From: Anaerolineaceae bacterium UBA6107
GTDB taxonomy: Bacteria > Chloroflexota > Anaerolineae > Anaerolineales > Anaerolineaceae
Reading direction: 5' to 3'
DNA length: 26,828 nucleotides
NCBI GenBank assembly: GCA_002428455.1
Contig: DIWL01000015.1
Coordinates: forward strand, 1-26,828
In this document: positions 22,301 to 26,828 of the stretch, in pieces
Position numbering within the stretch: position 1 is the stretch's first letter
Layout: every line of letters starts with the position of its first letter
Made by a program: the position numbers and the translations under genes
The notes under the pieces: generated by a model
What the model saw: the letters and a program-made list of their open reading frames with translations, nothing else
What the model was told of the DNA's origin: nothing
The model's database searches: none

Positions 22301-23449
22301 GCTTTCAGGTTCGATCTTTACGCCTTCCTTGGCCTCTACTGCCTGGTGCAAACCCTCTGACCAGCGTCGTCCGGGCATGAGCCGTCCGGTGAACTCATCC
22401 ACGATGATCACCTTACCGCCCTGTACGATGTAATCCTTGTTGCGACGGTAAAGGTGCTGAGCGCGCAACGCCTGTTCCAGGTAACCCATCAGGCGGGCTT
22501 GTTCGGGGGTCACATCCTCCGGGCGGTCAGGGTTGCGCAGCGGCTGGTTGAGAATTTCCTCAACATGCGCCTCACCGATCTCGGTGAGCGAAACCTGGCG
22601 GTCTTTTTCATTTACTTCGTAATCCTCGGGGTTAAGGACACGCACCACCTGGAACATGCGCTGGTATCCTTCACTCTCATCCGAGGCAGGTCCGGAGATG
22701 ATGAGCGGTGTACGTGCCTCATCGATCAGGATGTTATCCACTTCATCGACGATAGCGTAATAATGCCCGCGCTGCACTCTTTCAGCCAGGCTCATCGTCA
22801 GGTTGTCCCGCAGGTAGTCGAACCCGAATTCACTATTGGTTCCGTACACGATGTCAGCGTTGTAGGCTTCGTTGCGGTTCACCAGGCTCAAGAAGTTGAG
22901 GTCTTCACGTGAGTTTGGTTTATCCAGGTCAACCAGGAAGGCTTTCTGACCATTCTCGGTGCGGGCTGCCATCTGCAGTACGCCAACTTGTAAACCAAGC
23001 AGGTGGTAGACAGGAGACATCCAGCGGGCGTCGCGGCGGGCGAGGTAGTCGTTCACGGTCACCAGGTGTACCCCGCGTCCGGTGAGGGCGTTGAGATAAA
23101 GGGGGAGGGTCGCAACCAGCGTCTTGCCTTCGCCTGTGCGCATCTCGGCGATCCTGCCAATGTGCAGGGTCATCCCGCCGATCATCTGGATGTCATAATG
23201 ACGCATACCAAGAGTACGTTTGCTGGCTTCACGCACCGCGGCAAACGCTTCCGGCAGCAGGTCATCCAGGGTTTCACCATCCGCCAGGCGCTGTTTGAAC
23301 TCAGCAGTTTTTGCAGTCAGGGCTTCGTTGCTTAACGCCTCAAATTTATCTTCAAGCTGGTTGATCTGATCAACAACCAGGGAAAGTTTTTCGATCTCGC
23401 GTTTGTGCGGGTCACCACCAAAAACGCGGATTAGCCTTTGCATTACCAT
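19397..23449 (-). CDS. secA: Preprotein translocase ATPase SecA, enlarged form
   Basis: 1350 residues from the ATG at 23449, which has AGAGG five nt upstream; E. coli SecA has 901. It drives export of unfolded proteins through SecYEG. Walker A is MRTGEGKT (103-110), Walker B and the following motif are DEVDNILIDEARTPL (235-249), the pre-protein cross-linking domain is at about 225-375, and NBD2 holds TNMAGRGVDIKLGG (644-657) and LRGRAARQGDPGSSRFYLS (742-760). HLLEYDDVLN starts at about 815 and the wing-domain motif ELWVDYL at about 1253. Two expansions are visible: about 75-80 residues inside NBD2 (about 524-610) and about 300 in the helical C-terminal part (about 850-1250). The usual C-terminal zinc-binding CxC motif is absent; the end is Lys/Arg-rich. 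Confidence 0.95.
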   Translation of the reverse strand: MVMQRLIRVFGGDPHKREIEKLSLVVDQINQLEDKFEALSNEALTAKTAEFKQRLADGETLDDLLPEAFAAVREASKRTLGMRHYDIQMIGGMTLHIGRIAEMRTGEGKTLVATLPLYLNALTGRGVHLVTVNDYLARRDARWMSPVYHLLGLQVGVLQMAARTENGQKAFLVDLDKPNSREDLNFLSLVNRNEAYNADIVYGTNSEFGFDYLRDNLTMSLAERVQRGHYYAIVDEVDNILIDEARTPLIISGPASDESEGYQRMFQVVRVLNPEDYEVNEKDRQVSLTEIGEAHVEEILNQPLRNPDRPEDVTPEQARLMGYLEQALRAQHLYRRNKDYIVQGGKVIIVDEFTGRLMPGRRWSEGLHQAVEAKEGVKIEPESVTYATITIQNYFRMYEKLGGMTGTALTEAEEFNKIYKLDVLPIPMNLEYVASKTDSPLTVVETKDAQGYPLQYYAQKNNPEKSPVFWRRQDFPDMVYRTEEAKLRAIVTEILHYYASGRPLLVGTTSVEHSERISQRLGAESIRRLLQTLIIRDAWLEKFNKSAEIEVKELQFLNRPLNELNVAEMRPIARQAGLSSINPEDDELFTRLMKIIDVRPADASRVLSAIQGGVPHQVLNARKHDEESQIIARAGAFGMVTIATNMAGRGVDIKLGGDLNEETLADVIRVLERAGVPDPYNMSNESRRLELEKLTEEDYGIYFESVQTFINYLENMKRVRELGGLHVIGSERHEARRIDNQLRGRAARQGDPGSSRFYLSLEDELMRLFGGGQMEGLMTRMKVDPSLPIESGLLGRIVEQAQERVEGNNFDVRKHLLEYDDVLNAQRKRIYGERDRAFEKEDLHDDILDVLSTELKERIPKALADEEGPWKLLSYLEEVQPSMTFEAEGIRAPSYTLRLLVDELRSRIKPPADDNAIRNALLEIAEQSLRAEHEHILNATRVLLEKTEETVEQLDKERQDSIDIFFEGLKDARKDEELSQRRPQELLEELSNLTRTALRLSSEELRALPEANRDVKEKLSSQVSRALNLLAITRTIGSIERRLDESMNLKPADLQELTWDDMAAGLLDQVKTTLEKRTVTLLSNQGPLIQNIESVLNRTAVDSTDELRLIDLLLNMSVGTKMAIDPRTHQRGMRRVILVNYIFHAARLIQDRPVPDITRDVLEHLITIQGRLETVWGKIEFERFRLSGASMKDLDPQIRNSLQTEIGEKALAGLEDASPDSLTAELRNQVEVILGRRIQNQIHRHILLSVISELWVDYLTRVDALRVSIGLEAFAQRDPLVQYKGQASEMFRNLLSEIRAGVISRMFLFQPRRPGVQANERPLAETTAQAPQAAPSAVIEESKKKKRKRH

Positions 23450-23473
23450 AGTCACCTCTTTATTCAAGAGGAG

Positions 23474-23482
23474 ATTATAGCA
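23474..23482 (-). promoter_or_regulatory. Extended -10 promoter of secA
   Basis: TGCTATAAT on the minus strand (23482-23474) is a perfect extended -10; there is no -35 at the right distance. Transcription near 23467 leaves an 18-nt leader that includes AGAGG. Confidence 0.5.
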
Positions 23483-23497
23483 TAGGGAACTTCAAGA

Positions 23498-23770
23498 TTA
23501 GCTCATAGGCACGTTGCTGATAATCCGGTTTAACAGATCAGTGAAACTGGAGCCGAGCGCTAAGCCCAACGCAACGGTAAGGCAGGTGATAACGATGCCG
23601 ATAAGTAATTGCGCAACAAAATACAACCCCCAAACCGAAAAGGCGCGGGTCAAAAAATTCCTCGAGAGGATGCCGAGGTCGGGCAGGGATCTGTGACCGG
23701 GTAGGGACGCTTGCTGCTCAAGTTGCTGCACGCGGGCGACTAAGTTGGAAATATCCTGATCGGTGTACAT
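23498..23770 (-). CDS. Small membrane protein with N-terminal coiled coil, unknown
   Basis: 90 residues from the ATG at 23770, which has AAGGAG five nt upstream. Residues 1-22 (DISNLVARVQQLEQQ) have coiled-coil character. A hydrophobic region at about 44-74 (SVWGLYFVAQLLIGIVITCLTVALG, in two parts) makes one or two membrane helices. I recognise no family. It lies 49 bp upstream of the secA start and 103 bp after lpdA, on the same strand as both. Confidence 0.65.
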   Translation of the reverse strand: MYTDQDISNLVARVQQLEQQASLPGHRSLPDLGILSRNFLTRAFSVWGLYFVAQLLIGIVITCLTVALGLALGSSFTDLLNRIISNVPMS

Positions 23771-23823
23771 GTTAACTCCTTGGTAAAAATCGTATATATA
23801 ATTATGCACATTTTTAAGTGAAA

Positions 23824-23852
23824 CAGGTCAGTCAGTTTACACTGCTGACCTG
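23824..23852 (-). terminator. Probable terminator after lpdA
   Basis: CAGGTCAG (23824-23831) pairs with CTGACCTG (23845-23852), and inside it CAGT (23833-23836) pairs with ACTG (23841-23844), 12 pairs with one bulge. On the minus strand it is followed by TTTCACTT, a weak U-run, so termination may be partial. Confidence 0.55.
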
Positions 23853-23872
23853 CTTTGTGTCCCATAGTATTT

Positions 23873-25270
23873 TCAGCTATGGATCGCACGTCCTTCAACG
23901 GCCTCGGCGGCTTCCATGAGGACCTCGCTGAGCGTCGGATGGGCGTGGATGTTGTGTGCGATATTTGCAGCGGTAAGTCCATTTTGCTGCGCCAGGGTTA
24001 ATTCCGGCAGCAGTTCCGAGACCTCCGGGCCGATGAGATGCGCGCCAAGGATCTCACCGTTTGTTTCATCGATGAGTAGTTTTACGAAACCCGCGTAATC
24101 GCCCAATCCGAGTGCTTTTCCATTGGGCTGGAAGGGGAATTTGCCGACCTTCAGGGTTTTACCAGCAGCTATTGCCTGCGCTTCAGTAAGGCCAAAAGAT
24201 GCCACCTGCGGATGTGAATACGTGGCACGCGGGACCATGTTGTAGTCGATTGGTTTTACATCTTTACCGGCAATGGCTTCAGCACACAGTATGCCCTGCG
24301 CGGATGCCACATGCGCCAACAGCAGCTTACCGGTGACATCACCCACCGCCCAGATGCCGGGCACATTGGTTGCCATGCGGTCATCCACTTTCACCTGTTT
24401 GCGCTCGGTCAATTCCACTCCGATGGCTTCCAATCCAAGGTTCTGGCTGTTCGCACGGAATCCGATGGCCATCAATGCCTGTTCGGCTTCCAGTTCACTT
24501 TCGCCTTCCTTACCGCTGATCTTTACTTTTACGCCAGTCGGTGTCGTTTCAACACCCAGCACTCGCGTTTCAGCCAGGCACTTGATGCCGCGTTTGCTGA
24601 AAGCTTTCGTTAATTCAGCGCTGATCTCCTCATCCTCAAGCGGCGCGATGCGCGGCAGCATCTCCACCATGGTCACCTGGCTGCCGTAAGAACTCCACAC
24701 AGTGGCGAATTCAAGGCCAATCGCACCGGCACCGATGATGATCACGGATGCCGGCAACTTATTCTGGAGGATGGCTTCGCGGTAGGTGACCACTTTTTCA
24801 CCATCCACGGGAACGCCCGGGATGGCAATGGGTGTACTTCCGGTGGCAATGATAATGTCGTGAGCTTTCAACTCCTGTGAGCTGCCATCCTTCAAGGTTA
24901 CTTGTAACGTATCGCTGGCGGTGAAGCGGGCTTCACCCATGATCACGCTGATGTTGTTCTTCTTCATCAGGAAGCCCACCCCGCGGGTAAGCCGGTCGGA
25001 AACCTGGCGGCTGCGTTTCACTGCAGCGGAGAAATCGAGCTGCAAATTCTCAAAGGTAAAACCGAACTCGCGCCCGCGTTCGCGCAAAGTGTGTGCCACA
25101 TCCGCGTTTTTCAGCAGTGATTTGGAGGGAATGCATCCAACGTTCAAGCAGACTCCTCCGAGCCACTCCTTGTCGATGATGGCGGTCTTTTTCCCCAATT
25201 GCGCCGAACGGATGGCGGCCACATACCCGCCCGGCCCGGCACCGATAACAATAACGTCAAACTGGTCCAT
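23873..25270 (-). CDS. lpdA: Dihydrolipoyl dehydrogenase (E3)
   Basis: 465 residues from the ATG at 25270, which has GAGAGGG just upstream; an upstream in-frame start would add 24 unrelated residues. It reoxidises dihydrolipoamide with NAD in 2-oxoacid dehydrogenase and glycine-cleavage complexes. FAD motif GAGPGG (10-15), redox pair Cys41/Cys46 in GGVCLNVGCIPSK, NAD motif GAGAIGLEFA near 180 and catalytic HAHPTLSE (442-449) are all intact. No E1, E2 or glycine-cleavage gene is adjacent, so one E3 may serve several complexes. TATAAT at 25307-25302 (minus) is the likely -10. Confidence 0.93.
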   Translation of the reverse strand: MDQFDVIVIGAGPGGYVAAIRSAQLGKKTAIIDKEWLGGVCLNVGCIPSKSLLKNADVAHTLRERGREFGFTFENLQLDFSAAVKRSRQVSDRLTRGVGFLMKKNNISVIMGEARFTASDTLQVTLKDGSSQELKAHDIIIATGSTPIAIPGVPVDGEKVVTYREAILQNKLPASVIIIGAGAIGLEFATVWSSYGSQVTMVEMLPRIAPLEDEEISAELTKAFSKRGIKCLAETRVLGVETTPTGVKVKISGKEGESELEAEQALMAIGFRANSQNLGLEAIGVELTERKQVKVDDRMATNVPGIWAVGDVTGKLLLAHVASAQGILCAEAIAGKDVKPIDYNMVPRATYSHPQVASFGLTEAQAIAAGKTLKVGKFPFQPNGKALGLGDYAGFVKLLIDETNGEILGAHLIGPEVSELLPELTLAQQNGLTAANIAHNIHAHPTLSEVLMEAAEAVEGRAIHS

Positions 25271-25363
25271 AATTACCCTCTCGTGTATGTATTTAAACAA
25301 AATTATACCTGCTCCCGAGTCGATCTTACGGTTGCCAGACACGGACGAAGTGCAGTTAAAAAT

Positions 25364-26083
25364 TTACAGGTTTCTGAAGGAATCTTTTTTTGAGGTAAAC
25401 AGGTTGTACTTTGCGATATAAAACAATGCCATCAACCCGTCCTTGAAGCCGATCTTTTTCCCCTCTTTGTATGAACGGCCATTGTAGGAGATGGGAACTT
25501 CGCAGACGCGGCATTTCAGCTTGGCGACCTTGGCCATCACCTCGATCTCAAAGCCGAAGCGCTTTGAGGTGATGACCATGTTCCTGATGATCTCACCGCG
25601 CAGCGCCTTGTAACAGGTTTCTACATCGGTAAGTTTCAGACCGTTGGTCAGGTTGGACATGGCGGTGATGAATCTGTTGGCCAGGCTATGCTGCAGGTAG
25701 ACCGCGTGCGAGGTCTGGCGGTGAAGGAACCTCGATCCGAGCACCACATCGGCATCGCCCGCCAAGATCGGCGCAACCACCATGTTTATCTCCGCGGGAT
25801 CGTATTCCAGGTCAGCGTCCTGTACGATGACCACATCTCTGGTGGATCGCCGGAAGCCCTCTTTCAACGCTTCGGTCTTGCCAGCGTTGCGCGGTTGTAG
25901 ATGGTAGTGGATAATGGGGTATTTCTGCTCATAATCCAGGCAGATGCAGCGGGTGTTGTCCTTTGAGCCGTCGTCAATGACGATGATCTCACCCAGATTC
26001 TTCACCCTTTCCAACACCTGGTCCAGGATCTGGGCGATGGTCTTTTCTTCGTTATATGCCGGGATCACGATCGAAACGCTCAT
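25364..26083 (-). CDS. Family 2 glycosyltransferase (dolichyl/polyprenyl-phosphate sugar synthase-like)
   Basis: 239 residues from the ATG at 26083, preceded by AGGAGGG; the ATG six codons upstream would include the SD. It has a GT-A fold: MSVSIVIPAYNEE at the start, DDGSKDNT at about 40, DADLEYDP with the metal-binding acidic cluster at about 92-97, and GFEIEVMAKV. There is no membrane tail, unlike many DPM relatives. By family it moves a sugar from a nucleotide sugar to a polyprenyl phosphate; donor and acceptor are not known. TATAAT (26121-26116, minus) is its likely -10. Confidence 0.85.
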   Translation of the reverse strand: MSVSIVIPAYNEEKTIAQILDQVLERVKNLGEIIVIDDGSKDNTRCICLDYEQKYPIIHYHLQPRNAGKTEALKEGFRRSTRDVVIVQDADLEYDPAEINMVVAPILAGDADVVLGSRFLHRQTSHAVYLQHSLANRFITAMSNLTNGLKLTDVETCYKALRGEIIRNMVITSKRFGFEIEVMAKVAKLKCRVCEVPISYNGRSYKEGKKIGFKDGLMALFYIAKYNLFTSKKDSFRNL

Positions 26084-26187
26084 GCAACCCTCCTGAAGCA
26101 TTAAACAACGCCGGTATTATACTCCCGATGCATGAAAGACATAGGGGTTCGCGTTGTGTTCGCGTTGTGTAGTGTCCGTTCCTTCGA

Positions 26188-26828
26188 TCAGGGTTTCCGG
26201 GTGACTGCGTCCGCCATGCGTGCCACGCGCACCATCACATCCACGTCGTGCACGCGGATGATATCCGCACCGCGGGCGATACCGATGGCGCACACCGCGG
26301 CGGTGCCTTCCACGCGCTCTTCCGGCGGTACATCCAGTGTGTAACCAATAAATGATTTACGTGAAGCCCCCAACAAGACCGGAAAACCAAGCTTTTTGAT
26401 CTCGTCCAGGTGGTTAACCAACTCGAGGTTCTGTTCCACAGTCTTGCCGAAACCGATGCCCGGATCAAGTATGATGTGATCGTCAGTGACCCCGGCTGAC
26501 CGCGCGAGTGCAACGCTTTCCATCAATTCATCACTGATCTCCTGGATCAGGTTGGTGTAGGCGATGCCGATGTACCTGCCGCCCAGGCGTTGTTGCAGTT
26601 CGGCATGAGCCGGTTGGCTACGGTTATGCATCAGGATGAGCGGAGTCTGAAAGGATGCGGCGACAGCAGCCATGCGCGGGTCTGCACGCAACGCCCACAC
26701 GTCATTGATCCAATCCGCACCCTGTCGCAGGGCAGCCTCTGCCACGTTTGCCTTGTAAGTATCGATCGAAATTGGCGTGTCAATACCTGAACTGCGCAAG
26801 GCATCGATCACCGGCAGCACCCGCGCCA
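26188..26828 (-). CDS. folP: Dihydropteroate synthase (5' part outside the window)
   Basis: The C-terminal 213 residues of the enzyme that joins p-aminobenzoate to the pterin diphosphate in folate synthesis. The frame is open to the window edge. Typical motifs: SIDTYKANVAEAAL, WINDVWALR, LMHNR, DPGIGFGKTVEQN, LGASRKSFIG and the terminal RVHDVDVMVRVARMADAV. The N-terminal third (with the first pterin-site loops) is missing. The stop lies 104 bp before the glycosyltransferase start, with a TATAAT between, so the two genes may be separate units. Confidence 0.9.
   Translation of the reverse strand, partial: ARVLPVIDALRSSGIDTPISIDTYKANVAEAALRQGADWINDVWALRADPRMAAVAASFQTPLILMHNRSQPAHAELQQRLGGRYIGIAYTNLIQEISDELMESVALARSAGVTDDHIILDPGIGFGKTVEQNLELVNHLDEIKKLGFPVLLGASRKSFIGYTLDVPPEERVEGTAAVCAIGIARGADIIRVHDVDVMVRVARMADAVTRKP

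Overview
The window looks like the chromosome of a bacterium of the phylum Chloroflexota, probably an Anaerolineae-type organism. This is inference from gene style, not from a marker: an enlarged SecA, a paired active and inactive M16 peptidase, LiaF/PspC-type membrane cassettes, and a SpoU-free, tRNA-free housekeeping layout. Base composition is moderate. Genes lie on both strands in short operons with clear Shine-Dalgarno sites, and no mobile element or CRISPR array is visible.

Layout. 1-230: a dense run of hairpins without a convincing gene. 369-1818 (+): a CBS-pair protein and an exported CAP/LysM protein with a C-terminal membrane anchor. 1891-3578 (-): the cysteine pair cysK-cysE, preceded by a leader of about 210 nt that reads as a cysteine-codon attenuator. 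3920-6636 (+): four tightly packed membrane proteins of the LiaI/LiaF and PspC type, closed by a strong terminator. 6739-7470 (+): a SIMPL-domain lipoprotein. 7535-10668 (-): frr-uppS-cdsA-glpX (ribosome recycling, undecaprenyl-PP, CDP-diacylglycerol, fructose-bisphosphatase). 10794-11129 (+): a small unknown gene whose promoter spacer holds a LexA-type palindrome. 11163-15749 (-): active M16 peptidase, inactive M16 partner, acpS, metallophosphoesterase and ParB-like protein, mostly coupled. 15883-17208 (+): a ferredoxin/adrenodoxin-type NADP reductase-like flavoprotein. 17218-17697 (-): a small membrane protein. 17837-23449 (-): an S1-domain protein with a heptad-repeat tail, and a 1350-residue SecA. 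23498-26828 (-): a small membrane protein, lpdA, a family-2 glycosyltransferase and the 3' part of folP.

The most notable signals are regulatory. Upstream of cysK there is a near-consensus promoter, a 14-codon reading frame with its own SD and two Cys codons, and three or four mutually exclusive pairing segments ending in a U-run. Two tandem 13-bp repeats abut the same promoter. A 12-bp LexA-box palindrome fills the spacer of the promoter at 10794-10821. The CAP/LysM gene appears to be almost leaderless, with an 8-bp inverted repeat flanking its -10 box.
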